From Deltaproteobacteria bacterium (lineage in GTDB: Bacteria > Desulfobacterota > Desulfarculia > Adiutricales > Adiutricaceae): a DNA stretch of 46,494 nt. The stretch spans positions 1 through 46,494 of the forward strand of contig JAISFP010000148.1 in NCBI GenBank assembly GCA_031263525.1, read 5' to 3'. This document shows positions 17,896 through 26,804 of the stretch, piece after piece (position 1 is the stretch's first letter; the number at the start of each line of letters is the position of its first letter). The notes beneath the pieces are model-generated. The model was given only the letters and a program-made list of their open reading frames with translations, was not told where the DNA came from and did not search any database. Both the position numbers and the translations under genes were made by a program.

Positions 17896-20349
17896 TCATG
17901 CCGCGGCGACCTCCCGCCTGGGCGGAGGGCCCTTCTTGGATGCCGGGATCCACTTCCTGAGGATCCTGTCCAGCTCTTCCACGTCTATGGGCTTGGCCAT
18001 GAAGTCGTCGAAGCCGTTTTCCAGGAAGAACTCCCGCATGCCGGCCAGCGCGTTGGCCGTGAACGCCACTACCGGCAGCGTCGCGAAGCGCTCCTCCTCC
18101 ATGGCCCGTATGACCTGGACCGTCTCTATGCCGTCCATGCCGGGCATCATGTGGTCCAGGAGCACCAGGTCGTAGTCCCTCCTCTCGAGGGCGAGAACCG
18201 CCTCGCGGCCGCTGGAGGCGGTGGACACCCGCGCCTGATAGGGCGCAAGCAGGCCCTCCGCGACTATGAGGTTGGAGGATAGGTCGTCCACCACCAGGAT
18301 GGCCGCCCCGGGTGCGGTGAAGCTCACCTTGGCGATCATGCTGGACGCCGCCGGCACAGTGTCCAGCTCGCCCATTGGGGTGGGGTCCACCGCCTTCTGG
18401 ACTATCTCGGCCGTGAACACGGAGCCCTTGCCGAGCTCGCTCGAGGCCGTGATGTCGCCTCCCATGGATCTGGCAAGCGAGCGGGCTATGGCGAGGCCCA
18501 GGCCCGTGCCCTCGACGCCGTGCGTGCCGGGCGAGTCCCCGCGCGAAAACTCCTTGAAGATCCTCTTCATGTCCGAGGGGCTGATGCCGACGCCAGTGTC
18601 CTCCACGCGGAACGTGAGCCGCACGGAGCCCATGGAGTCGGCCCCGTCCTGGTCCGCGCCTCTCGCAAAGGAGCTTCGAACCGCCTCCTTCGAGGCCGTG
18701 CCCCGGCAGCCGCCCCGCGCGGACGGCATCACGGGGCCGTCCCCGCCCTCCGTGACGTCCGAGGCCCGCTCAAGCCCGCGAGACTCCGGCGGAGCCTGGC
18801 CTTTCGGCGCACCCTCGGCACCCGCGAGCTCCACACCGCCGGGCGCTCCCAGCCCTTCCGGCGCTCCCTCGGAGCCCGCTAGCTCCCGTCCGACGGGCGC
18901 GACCTGACCTTCCTTCGCTCCCTCGGCACCCGCGAGGTCACGTCCGCCAGGCGGAACCTGTTCGTCCGGCGCTCCCCAGGAGCCCGCGAGTTCCCGTCCG
19001 CCGGGCGCTCCCTGCCCTTCCGGCGCTCCCTCGGAGCCCGCAAGGTCCCGTCCGCCAGGCGGAACCTGGCCGTCCGGCGCGCCCTCGGCACACGTGAGCT
19101 CCGGGCCGGTGTGAAAATCCCCCGTGATCCGGGGGGCAGGCGCGCCTGACGCCTCCAGCCGTGTCTCCGTCCCCTCCGGGCCGTCCAGGACCGTGAACAT
19201 GACCGTGAGCTTCACGCAGCCTCTGGGGGTGAACTTCACGGCGTTGTGGAGGAGGTTCAGGAGTATCTGCTTGACGCGCCCGCCGTCGCCGAAGAGGGTG
19301 CCGGGCAGATCCGGGCAGGCTCTGACCACCAGCTCCACCGGCCTCTCGCCTATGCGTACGCGGGCCACGGCGGCGGAGTCCGCCAGGAGGGCCGCTGTGG
19401 CGTAGCGGTAGGACTTCAGGGCCACGGTGCCCTGCTCCACCTTGGTGATGTCCAGAATGTCGTCTATTACGGCTATGAGCCCCGCGCCCGCCTTCGCGAC
19501 GCCGTTTATGCGCTCCAGTGCCTTCGGGGCGCCGTACTCCCGCTGGGCCAGCTCGGCCAGGCCCACCACCGCCGCCATGGGCGTACGGATCTCGTGGGAC
19601 ATCCGGGCCAGGAAGGACGACTTGGCCCGCATGGCCGCCTCGGCTCTCCTGGCGGAGGTGCGGCTGGAGAGGATGGACGCCAGCCCGCAGGCCGACACGA
19701 GGAGCACGGCCAGGATCTGTATGGACATGAACAGCATCATGCGGGAGTTCGCGAGCCGCAGGAACCTGTCGTCCAGGTCCACGCCGGCCACGGCCTCGAT
19801 GCCGCCGTCAGAACGCCTCACGGGGGCGTACGCGCTCGCGATGCCCTCCCACCCCTCCACGTAGACGCCTATCCCCTCGCAGACCACCTCCCCGCGCTCC
19901 CAGGTGGCCTCCGCCCCGGTCTCGTCGGCGAGGTCCACGAGACTGGTGTCCAGCCCCACACGGGTGCGCTCGTCGTAGTCGTTGTCCACGATGTAGCGGA
20001 TCTTGCCTCCCGGCTGTATGCGGAAATAGTAGACGTAGAGGGCGTCCGTCCTGCGCCCGAACTCTGCGAGCCTGGCCTTCAGCGCCCCGTATTCCGGAAG
20101 CTTCACGTCCCCCGGCACCCGGTACCGCGCGAGCTCGTCACCCGTCGTCATGGCCGCGAGCGACACGGCCTGGCGGGTGATCCTCTCGACGAAGGCCCTC
20201 TCCTGGTCCTTCATGTAGTCCCGCAGTATTATCCCCGTGTACAAGGACAGCGCGAGCACCGCCCCCAGGGAGAGGAGGAACATCACGAAGACCGTGTGCC
20301 TCCCCAGGAAGGCCTTCAGCCTTCCTCCCGATTCTGCTTCCTCCATCAC
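17896..20349 (-). CDS. Hybrid sensor histidine kinase with receiver domain
   Basis: This 817-residue membrane kinase has helix 1 (about 17-42), an extracytoplasmic Cache-like sensor, and helix 2 (about 207-228). The H-box is RMSHEIRTPM (His near 252). Next come the N-box (LLNLLHNAVKFTPRG), G1 (EDTGVGI) and G2 (GTGLGLAIAR), then a full receiver with the acidic pair in ILVVDD, the phospho-Asp in LLDHMMPGMDG near 731, Thr in AFTAN and Lys in MAKPID. All catalytic residues appear intact. Residues about 420-525, between N-box and G1, are an 18-residue tandem repeat inserted in the ATP-binding domain. GTG 20349 overlaps the stop of the upstream kinase (GTGA); ATG 20346 is an alternative start. The input signal and output partner are unknown. 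Confidence 0.9.
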   Translation of the reverse strand: MMEEAESGGRLKAFLGRHTVFVMFLLSLGAVLALSLYTGIILRDYMKDQERAFVERITRQAVSLAAMTTGDELARYRVPGDVKLPEYGALKARLAEFGRRTDALYVYYFRIQPGGKIRYIVDNDYDERTRVGLDTSLVDLADETGAEATWERGEVVCEGIGVYVEGWEGIASAYAPVRRSDGGIEAVAGVDLDDRFLRLANSRMMLFMSIQILAVLLVSACGLASILSSRTSARRAEAAMRAKSSFLARMSHEIRTPMAAVVGLAELAQREYGAPKALERINGVAKAGAGLIAVIDDILDITKVEQGTVALKSYRYATAALLADSAAVARVRIGERPVELVVRACPDLPGTLFGDGGRVKQILLNLLHNAVKFTPRGCVKLTVMFTVLDGPEGTETRLEASGAPAPRITGDFHTGPELTCAEGAPDGQVPPGGRDLAGSEGAPEGQGAPGGRELAGSWGAPDEQVPPGGRDLAGAEGAKEGQVAPVGRELAGSEGAPEGLGAPGGVELAGAEGAPKGQAPPESRGLERASDVTEGGDGPVMPSARGGCRGTASKEAVRSSFARGADQDGADSMGSVRLTFRVEDTGVGISPSDMKRIFKEFSRGDSPGTHGVEGTGLGLAIARSLARSMGGDITASSELGKGSVFTAEIVQKAVDPTPMGELDTVPAASSMIAKVSFTAPGAAILVVDDLSSNLIVAEGLLAPYQARVSTASSGREAVLALERRDYDLVLLDHMMPGMDGIETVQVIRAMEEERFATLPVVAFTANALAGMREFFLENGFDDFMAKPIDVEELDRILRKWIPASKKGPPPRREVAAA
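18790..19095 (-). repeat. 54-bp tandem repeat inside kinase ATP-binding domain
   Basis: About six units of 54 bp encode 18-residue repeats of the type AEGAPEGQ-(V/G)PPGG-RDLAG. They lie between the N-box and G1 box, where most kinases have a short beta-hairpin. The unit length keeps the frame open. All three frames of the region are low-complexity. Confidence 0.9.
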
Positions 20350-23300
20350 CCGGCCTTCCCGGCCTTCAGGAGCTTCCTGGCTATGGCCCCGGCCCCCCTG
20401 AAGTCCGCCGAGTGCGCGAGCCCGGCTATCCTTCTGGCCTCCCTGCGCACTCCCTCGGAGCTTGACCCCGCCAGTATCCGCGGGATGGCCGCGTCGACGG
20501 CCTCCACGTCCCTGAGCTCCAGGGCCGAGCTCAGCCGTTCCAGCTCCTCGAAGAGCACGGCCTGCCCTCCCTGCCCCGCCGGGACGAGCCTGCCGGACGC
20601 GGGCGCCACGCCCCCGGCCGGCCGCGTGCCGGGCGTCCCGTCCCCGCCGTCCCGCAGTAACGGCGCGTCATGGCCTCCTGCCGACTCGGCCCCCTCAACG
20701 AGCCTCTCGAGCTTTTCCCTGAAGGCCGGCAGGCGGACGCGTATGTACTGGTGATCCAGGCAGCATCCGGCCTTCTCGAGCATGAGCGCCTCGCGGGAAA
20801 GCTCCAGTGCCCCGATGCTCGAAAGCCCGTTCTTCAGCATTCTCGTGACGAAGGTGAACTCGGACATGGAGAATGCCCGCGCGTCATGGCCGCCGTCCCC
20901 GCCTGACGGCACAGGGCCGGCGAAGCCGCTGGACGTGCCGCCCTCCTCCCAGGAGGCGCCGGGGCCCGGGCGGCCTCCGCTGTCCGCAAAATCCCCGCTC
21001 GCGCGAGAGTCGCCTCCGCCGCTCGAGGACATGCGGTTCCCGAATGACGAGCCTCCGTTAGCGGCGGACATGGCGCTCGCGAAAAGCGAACCCCCGTTAC
21101 CGGCGGACATGCCGCTCCCGGAACGGGAAACCCCGTTTCCGGAGGACATTCCGCCTGCGGAAGAAGCGACTCCTCCGTCCGCTGCCGCGAGGTTCGCAGA
21201 AGATTCGCCTGCGCCGTCAGCGGTCTTGCCGTTCCCGGACAAGGCGCTGTCCCCGTCGGAGCAACCGCCGGGCCGGAGGGATTCCGTGCCCGCCGCCTCG
21301 GGGCCTCCGTCCCGCCTCCCGGCAGGCGAGAAGGCGAGGCTCTCGGGCAGCAGGCGGAAAAGCTCGCGGCCTCCGGGCCCGGAGCTCTCCGGAGCAGCCC
21401 CGAACGGGGCAAGGCAGCGGTCGGCCGCGGGCGGCACGGCCAGGCTGCCCAGGACCGCGCGGCAGTCCCCGGCGAAGACCTTGAGCAGATCCATGTAGCG
21501 CCTGGACGATCCGCCCGTGCGGGAGATCCCTATCTCCAGCTCCACTCCTTCGATGGACAGGCCGGACAGCTCGGGAGGCCCGCCGGCGGACAGGCCGGAC
21601 AGCTCGGGGGGCCCTCCGGCGGAAACGGCACCGGCCCCGTCTCCTCTGCCGGGTGCGGATCCTTCAGGGACGTCGGCAGTGACGGCGATCGCGGCAACTC
21701 TCCCGCCGTCCGTGCTCCCGCCCGCAACCGCACTCGCGTCCCCCGAAGCCCTTACGTCGTCGCTCAAGTCCGAAGCCGCCACCGCAGGTCCTGGAGCCCT
21801 GCCGTCGGCGCTCCCGTCCGAAGCCGCCACTGCGTCCCCAGGCGCCCTACCGTCGGCGCTCCCGCCGGTGTCAGCGTCCGCGCTCCCCCCCGTGCCGCCT
21901 AGGCCGGCCTCCGCACGGGCCCCGCGAGCCGCAAGACGCTCCTCGAGCCACGCGCCGGCCGCGACGCTGACTCCGGAAAGGCCCACCCCCGCAGGCGGCG
22001 CCGAGGCGCTCCAGCCGGGGCGGCCCAGGACACAGGCGGTGGAGACCGACCTGCTCCAGGCATGCTCGTCGAAGGCGGAGCCACCGGCGAAGGCACGGCT
22101 CCAGGCGGCGCGGACATGGAGGTCCCGGTTTCCGCGGCTGGCCCCGAGCGCGTCCCCGAACTCGGGGCGGGGGACGATCTTGGACTTCGGGATCCACCTG
22201 GCCAGGGCCTCGTCCAGCTCGGCGGGGTCGACGGGCTTGGCTATGGCCCCGCTGAAGCCGGCGTTTGTCAGCACGTCGGCCTCGTCCTGGGCCCCGGGAT
22301 CCGCCAGGGCCACCACGGGGAGTGTCCTGAAGCCTCCGCCTGTGACGGACCTTATGCGGCGGCAGATGCCGGCGCCCCCGATGCCGGGCATGAGCTGGTC
22401 CAGAAGCACCAGATCGTATTCCCGGCACGCGAGCTTCTCCAGGGCCTCCTCGCCGGTGAGGGCCGTGTCCGGAACGATGCCGTAGGGGACGAGGAGCGCG
22501 CGGACGTCCTCCAGGGCCTCGCGCGAGCCGCAGGCCGAGAGCACCCTGGCCTCCGGGGCCGTGAAGGCCGCCTCCGAGCGGCCGCCCGAAGGCGCCGCGG
22601 AGAAGAGGGGGCCCACTGGCCGCCAGGAGGCGACCTTCTGCACCAGCTCGGCGCGGAAGACGGCGCCCACGCCGCCGGGGCCGGGCCTCACGGCGAGGGA
22701 CCCCCTGAGGGCACGGCAGACGCCCGCAGCCAGGGCCAGCCCCAGCCCCGCCCCGTCCGGGGGGAACAGATCCGCCGGCCCGTCGCCCGCAGGGGCGTCC
22801 GCGGAGGGGCTGAAGCCGCCGAAGAGCCTCTCCATGTCCCCCGTGCCCAGGACCGCGCCGGGGACCTCGGCGGTCATGACCAGCCTCAGGTCGTAGCCCT
22901 CGGGCTCTGGCTCCACGGAAAACCGCACGAACCCGCCCATGGCGTTCCGGAGGGCCTGGCCCAGGAGGTTCAGCATGACGCGCCTCACCCGCCCCTCGTC
23001 GCCTATCAGGGTCTCCGGGAGATCCTGGTGGGCGTCGACCAGGAGCTTCAGGGGCGACGCGCCCAGCCCGGCCCGGGCGACCGAGACCGCCCCGCTTATG
23101 AGCTTCGCCGTCCCGTAGGGGGCCTCGTCCCGGCTTAGGTCGCCGGCCTCCAGCCGCGAGAACTCCAGGATGTCGCTGATGATGGCCAGGAGGCCGGCCC
23201 CGGCCGTCTTTATCCCTTCCAGGTGCTCCAGGGCCTTGAGCTTGCCGTAGTCACGGCGGGCCAGCTCGGTCAGGCCGATTATCGCGTTCATGGGGGTGCG

Positions 23301-24080
23301 GATCTCGTGGCTCATGCCGGCCAGGAAGAGCGACTTCGAGCGGTTGGCCTGGTCCGCCAGCCTCGCCTCGCGCCTCCAGCCCATGAGGCAGGCAAAGCCC
23401 GAGCACAGGAAGGCGGCGAGCGCCACGGTCTGCACGGCGGACATGTACCTCATGCCGACCAGCCACCCCGGAAGCCCCGCGCCCCACATCGCCTCGGCGG
23501 CGGCCACGGCCGCCACCGCCTTGTCGGGCCCGAAGACCGGGTAGTAGGCGGCGTAGAGGTTCTCCTGTCCCGAGGCCCGGACATTCTCGGCAGGGACATC
23601 CTGGCCGTCGAAGGCCTTCAGGAGCCCCATCCTGGACGAGGCGTCGTAGAGCCCTCCCCGATGGGCCGGCCTCGAGGGCCCGCCCGAGTCCGCCAGGTAA
23701 CGTACCATGCCGTCGTCCAGGCGCAGGTAGCTCACCCTCGTCGTCCCCCCCCTGAAGGGCCGGAGGTTGCCGTCAAGCAGCGCCAACCCTTCCGGGGCCA
23801 GTTCCGGGCCGCCCAGGGCCATCCGTATCTCCTCGCCGGAGGCCAGGAAGGCCGCCTCGCTGGCTGCCGAAGCCAGGCCCTCGGCGAAGCTCTCCCGGTC
23901 CGAGGCGATGTAGTCGGAGATGAGCCCCCTGGTGTACAGGGTCACGGCCAGGACCGCTGCCGCCGTGAACACGAAGAGGAGGACCCCGGAGCTACGCCTG
24001 GCCCGTCCGAGGGCGTCCCTCCATGCCGCGGGCGACGCGGGCGCATCCAAGCGGGCGCGGAAGCCCGCCAGGACGCTCAC
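20346..24080 (-). CDS. Degenerate hybrid histidine kinase with receiver and split HPt
   Basis: This 1244-residue protein has two membrane helices (about 33-52 and 214-235) around a sensor domain. The H-box GMSHEIRTPM is intact (His near 258). The ATP-binding part is altered: the N-box reads NLLGQALRNA, no DxGxG G1 box is present, and only G2-like GAGLGLALAA remains. The receiver keeps Asp in LLDQLMPGIGG (near 562) and Lys in AIAKPVD, but its start reads VLSACGSRE, lacking the acidic pair. A C-terminal HPt-like domain is split by about 190 low-complexity residues. Its phospho-His position is Arg (TRMLKNGLSSIGA). GTG 24080 has GGAGGA 6 bases upstream and overlaps the Ser-rich ORF. The downstream kinase overlaps its stop. 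It is likely a pseudokinase partner. Confidence 0.85.
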   Translation of the reverse strand: MSVLAGFRARLDAPASPAAWRDALGRARRSSGVLLFVFTAAAVLAVTLYTRGLISDYIASDRESFAEGLASAASEAAFLASGEEIRMALGGPELAPEGLALLDGNLRPFRGGTTRVSYLRLDDGMVRYLADSGGPSRPAHRGGLYDASSRMGLLKAFDGQDVPAENVRASGQENLYAAYYPVFGPDKAVAAVAAAEAMWGAGLPGWLVGMRYMSAVQTVALAAFLCSGFACLMGWRREARLADQANRSKSLFLAGMSHEIRTPMNAIIGLTELARRDYGKLKALEHLEGIKTAGAGLLAIISDILEFSRLEAGDLSRDEAPYGTAKLISGAVSVARAGLGASPLKLLVDAHQDLPETLIGDEGRVRRVMLNLLGQALRNAMGGFVRFSVEPEPEGYDLRLVMTAEVPGAVLGTGDMERLFGGFSPSADAPAGDGPADLFPPDGAGLGLALAAGVCRALRGSLAVRPGPGGVGAVFRAELVQKVASWRPVGPLFSAAPSGGRSEAAFTAPEARVLSACGSREALEDVRALLVPYGIVPDTALTGEEALEKLACREYDLVLLDQLMPGIGGAGICRRIRSVTGGGFRTLPVVALADPGAQDEADVLTNAGFSGAIAKPVDPAELDEALARWIPKSKIVPRPEFGDALGASRGNRDLHVRAAWSRAFAGGSAFDEHAWSRSVSTACVLGRPGWSASAPPAGVGLSGVSVAAGAWLEERLAARGARAEAGLGGTGGSADADTGGSADGRAPGDAVAASDGSADGRAPGPAVAASDLSDDVRASGDASAVAGGSTDGGRVAAIAVTADVPEGSAPGRGDGAGAVSAGGPPELSGLSAGGPPELSGLSIEGVELEIGISRTGGSSRRYMDLLKVFAGDCRAVLGSLAVPPAADRCLAPFGAAPESSGPGGRELFRLLPESLAFSPAGRRDGGPEAAGTESLRPGGCSDGDSALSGNGKTADGAGESSANLAAADGGVASSAGGMSSGNGVSRSGSGMSAGNGGSLFASAMSAANGGSSFGNRMSSSGGGDSRASGDFADSGGRPGPGASWEEGGTSSGFAGPVPSGGDGGHDARAFSMSEFTFVTRMLKNGLSSIGALELSREALMLEKAGCCLDHQYIRVRLPAFREKLERLVEGAESAGGHDAPLLRDGGDGTPGTRPAGGVAPASGRLVPAGQGGQAVLFEELERLSSALELRDVEAVDAAIPRILAGSSSEGVRREARRIAGLAHSADFRGAGAIARKLLKAGKAG
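21027..21152 (-). repeat. 39-bp tandem repeat in degenerate kinase
   Basis: Units start with GGACAT at 21027, 21066, 21105 and 21144 (39-bp period) and encode 13-residue Ser/Gly/Asn-rich repeats of the type MSAGNGGS. They lie within the low-complexity insertion that splits the HPt domain. A separate 33-bp direct repeat (GGACAGGCCGGACAGCTCGG) lies at about 21556-21621. Confidence 0.85.
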
Positions 24081-24904
24081 TTTTCATCCTCCGGGACGCG
24101 GAAGCCCGCCGGGCCGACGGGGGCGGAAGAAGACGGAGACGTAGACGGAGAAGATGGAGAAGTGGAAATTGAAGAAGTAGAAGTTGAAGAGGATGAGGAT
24201 GATGCAGACGAGCGGTCGGATGACGGGGGAAACGACGCAGAAAAGACCGAAAATGAAGGAGTTGCTGAAAATAAGGAAGTTGCGGGAGACGAAGAAGTCA
24301 AGGAGGTAGGAGAAGTCGCGGAGGGCGAAGAAGACACAGAATATGAAGAAATTACGGGAGAAGACAAAGATGTAGCTGAAGATGAAGGTGAAGGCAAAGT
24401 CGAAGGTGAAGATGCAGATGAAGACAAAGGCGAAGATGATGCAGATGAATGCGATGAGGGAGAGGCGGAAGACAAGGAAGGCGAAGTCGAGGGCCAGGCG
24501 GCAGAGGGGGGCGCCTCGGGAAGCAGGGCCAACGTGTCGCCGGGCTCGTCGGGAAGCTGAAGGGCCTCAGGAGCCTGGGGAACGGGCGAAATCCCGGAAT
24601 CCCCCGTGTCCCGCAGGTCCAGGGGCACCCAGGGGTCGCGGGAAAGCATGGTGTCCAGGGTGGGCCCGTGGGCCCAGGAGAGGCAGAAGTCCGGGAAAAG
24701 AGAGGAGTCCAGCGGTTTCAGGGAATCCGGGCTACAGCAGTCCCGCCCTCCGGGGAGCAGGGTGCGCCGGCCGGGCAGGAGGGAAGCCACGCCCAAGGCG
24801 AGCGCCGGGCCGTCCGGCGGGGCATCCCTGCGGAAGTCTCCCGGTACCCTCCCCGAAAGGCCTGGACCATGCTGCCCTTGCTTTAGACCAGTTGGGCCGT
24901 CCAT
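24077..24904 (-). CDS. Ser-rich ORF upstream of kinases, uncertain
   Basis: A 275-codon frame ends in a GTGA overlap with the degenerate kinase. The first half is Pro/Gly/Leu-rich with no signal peptide and no motif I recognise. The second half (about residues 140-270) is almost only Ser, with Thr, Pro and Ala, encoded by a polypurine/polypyrimidine tract. The ribosome binding site at 24904 is weak. A promoter (25027-25054) and structured leader lie upstream, so the region is probably transcribed. The ORF may be a real low-complexity linker protein, the remains of an extracytoplasmic partner of the kinases, or an untranslated leader that happens to be open. Confidence 0.35.
   Translation of the reverse strand: MDGPTGLKQGQHGPGLSGRVPGDFRRDAPPDGPALALGVASLLPGRRTLLPGGRDCCSPDSLKPLDSSLFPDFCLSWAHGPTLDTMLSRDPWVPLDLRDTGDSGISPVPQAPEALQLPDEPGDTLALLPEAPPSAAWPSTSPSLSSASPSSHSSASSSPLSSSASSPSTLPSPSSSATSLSSPVISSYSVSSSPSATSPTSLTSSSPATSLFSATPSFSVFSASFPPSSDRSSASSSSSSTSTSSISTSPSSPSTSPSSSAPVGPAGFRVPEDEK
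24119..24490. repeat. Polypurine-rich low-complexity tract (about 370 bp)
   Basis: The plus strand is almost uninterrupted A/G with regular T/C (GAAGATG, GAAGTAG, GAAGACG words), built from imperfect trinucleotide-like units. Purine-rich strands of this length can form triplex structures. On the minus strand it encodes the Ser-rich half of the ORF upstream of the kinases. Confidence 0.8.
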
Positions 24905-24918
24905 GTGAAAACACCCTG

Positions 24919-25002
24919 GCCGCAGGGCCGGGCCTGCGGCGTCAAGCTGTCCCGCCGCAGCCGTGGGGCCTGCGGCCGGGCAGGGAGGCCGGGGCCTCCC
25001 TG
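24919..25002 (-). promoter_or_regulatory. Structured leader with repeated hairpin arms
   Basis: GCCGCAGG (24919-24926) pairs with CCTGCGGC (24933-24940). GCCGCAG (24954-24960) pairs with CCTGCGGC (24969-24976). CAGGGAGGCC (24981-24990) pairs with GGCCTCCCTG (24993-25002). The first two hairpins share the same arms, so either left arm could pair with either right arm. All three lie in the predicted 5' leader of the minus-strand kinase operon. No known riboswitch is recognised. Confidence 0.45.
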
Positions 25003-25026
25003 TAATTCAATGGCGAGGCGAGACGC

Positions 25027-25054
25027 AAAATAAAGCATCAAAAACGGTTGTCAA
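25027..25054 (-). promoter_or_regulatory. Sigma70-type promoter for the kinase operon
   Basis: On the minus strand TTGACA (25054-25049), a 16-base spacer and TATTTT (25032-25027) form a plausible promoter. Transcription would start near 25020, run through the structured leader and enter the Ser-rich ORF and the two kinase genes. Confidence 0.5.
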
Positions 25055-26072
25055 ATACAAGAAGCGGGATGCCGGATACACACTGCCCTTGATTCGATAA
25101 CCGTCCGAGGCAACTCGCGGGATGCCTCCCTCTATGTTCGACCGCAAGACGAGGCGCCGCGTGAGGCGCCGCAGTGGCATGCCCCTGTTCCCGGAGGCGC
25201 CAGGCCCCCGGTGGGGCATGGAACGTCCGGCTCGAGGGCCTTGCTTGGCGGGGGGACAGGGGAGCACGGGCATGCAGGCGCCCGTGCCCGATCCATCTGA
25301 AAGCTGTCGGAGGCTGGGGTGGAGTTTCTGGAGGGTTCCGAAAGGCCGCGGGGACCCGCCTCGGTGCATGGGCGCCGGAAACCGACCGGACGTCCGTGAC
25401 GGCGGGGCTGACGGGGACAGGGGCTTGAGGGGCTGAAGAGGCCCCAGGGGAGCATGGAACCGTGAAGTCTGGAGGGGGGGGCCCGGAGGGCCCGGGGCGA
25501 CCCGGCGCTGGGCAGAAGGCCCGGGGGGTTGGCTCGCGGGGCCGCGGCCGCAAGGAGCGGAGCGCGGTGCGGGGTGGAGGATCGCCCTGGAAAGCGGAGA
25601 GAGATGGCCCTTGAGGGCCGGGGAAGACGGGGGGAAGCCCGGATGGCCAGAGGGCCCCGGAAGGGCGGCGGCTCCGCCCTGAACCTGGCTATAATATGCA
25701 GTCGTGCAAATTATAGGGGCAACCTGGGGCAATGTCAACACTTTCTGCCGTTTTGAAGGCCATGCCACCCCGCGACCCAGGTCCACGAATCTGCAAAAAC
25801 GTGCAAAAATCGCAAAAAAGTTCATGCGCTATACAAAACAGAACGGCCTCATGCTTAGCGCTCTCCGCAGATTCGGCAAAAATCTTCCGGATTCGGGAAT
25901 TTTTTCTTAAAATGCGGCTTTTGGCAGCGGCGACGGCTCGGTCGTGGATGGCAAGAAAATGCTCAGAAAAGCAGAATGAAAGAAAAGGGGGAAGAAACTT
26001 CATAATAATGACATGAGCCTTGAGAATTGGTATCCGTTCACGGATAGGTCGCCCTGGCCACGGAGGTAGCCT

Positions 26073-26214
26073 GTCCTGGAGCTGGAGGAAGACTGCTTTG
26101 GCCTGGAGGAAGACAGCTCTGGATCTGAAGGAAGGCCCGGTCTGACTCTGGAGGAAGGCCGTCCGGGCCCCGGAGGAAGGCCGTCCGGGCCCCGGAGGAA
26201 GGCCGTCCTGCACC
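26073..26214. repeat. 22-bp tandem repeat, about six units
   Basis: Units of 21-23 bp share CTGGAGGAAGGC or CTGGAGGAAGAC. The three on the right are nearly identical (CGGAGGAAGGCCGTCCGGGC) and the left ones are diverged, which suggests growth from the right end. It lies between genes. Confidence 0.8.
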
Positions 26215-26602
26215 AAGAACGAGGAAGAGCTGGGTCCTGCTGAAGGTTCCCCCATATTCGTCCGTGAACAGATACAAATTTATTAATGAAATGGATGGCG
26301 TCTCAATGGCATCTTCCTGTTCCCGGGCTATCCCGTGCGCCAGCCTCGAGCGCCAGGCACATCGCCCCGGAGGCCGCCGCCCTTTTCCGGGCGCAGGATT
26401 TGCCGGAAAGCCTGATCAGGCGAACGGACCCAGGCCCAGTGAACGGGGGCCCGGGGTCGCCCCGAAGGCCAGGACGGCAGCAGTTCCAGGCTGCGGAAGG
26501 ACGCTTCAGGGCAAATCCGGGCACAGTTTCCGGAACGTGCCCGGCCCCGGCCCGGGAGTCCCCGGTTCGGCCTCCCGCAGAGGGGACCGTCAGCCGCCCG
26601 TA

Positions 26603-26632
26603 TTGACTTGAGGCGGCCAAAAAGCCTATAGT
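26603..26632 (+). promoter_or_regulatory. Sigma70-type promoter of ABC transporter operon
   Basis: TTGACT (26603-26608), an 18-base spacer and TATAGT (26627-26632). Transcription near 26639 would give a leader of about 165 bases. That leader contains a 7-bp CGCCCCG/CGGGGCG hairpin near 26722-26741 and a strong AACGGAGGTG motif about 40 bases upstream of the first gene. Confidence 0.65.
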
Positions 26633-26804
26633 TGCGGGGAAAAAGATTCAAGGGAAACGGCTTCTCCGGCGTCCGTCCCGCCCGGCCCGCAGGACGCACG
26701 GGGCTTTTCCGCCCTCTCAGCGCCCCGCCCGAGCGGGGCGACCAACCAACAGCGAACGGAGGTGCAGCGGGGGCCCCCGCCAGGAAGCCCCGCCGCTTTA
26801 ACAC

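Larger units (their letters stand above)
25003..26602. other. 1.6-kb spacer without a supported gene
   Basis: Several overlapping ORFs on both strands reach up to 272 codons but are Pro/Arg/Gly-rich, lack ribosome binding sites and match nothing. It holds the minus-strand promoter at 25027-25054, an AT-richer patch at 25690-26040 and the 22-bp repeat array at 26073-26214. Confidence 0.55.

Noticed and set aside
19246-20754. 502-codon plus-strand ORF across the kinase junction
   Set aside because: Antisense to two kinase genes with clear motifs.
25007-25825. 272-codon minus-strand ORF
   Set aside because: Pro/Arg/Ser-rich without motif or ribosome binding site, and it overlaps the predicted kinase promoter.
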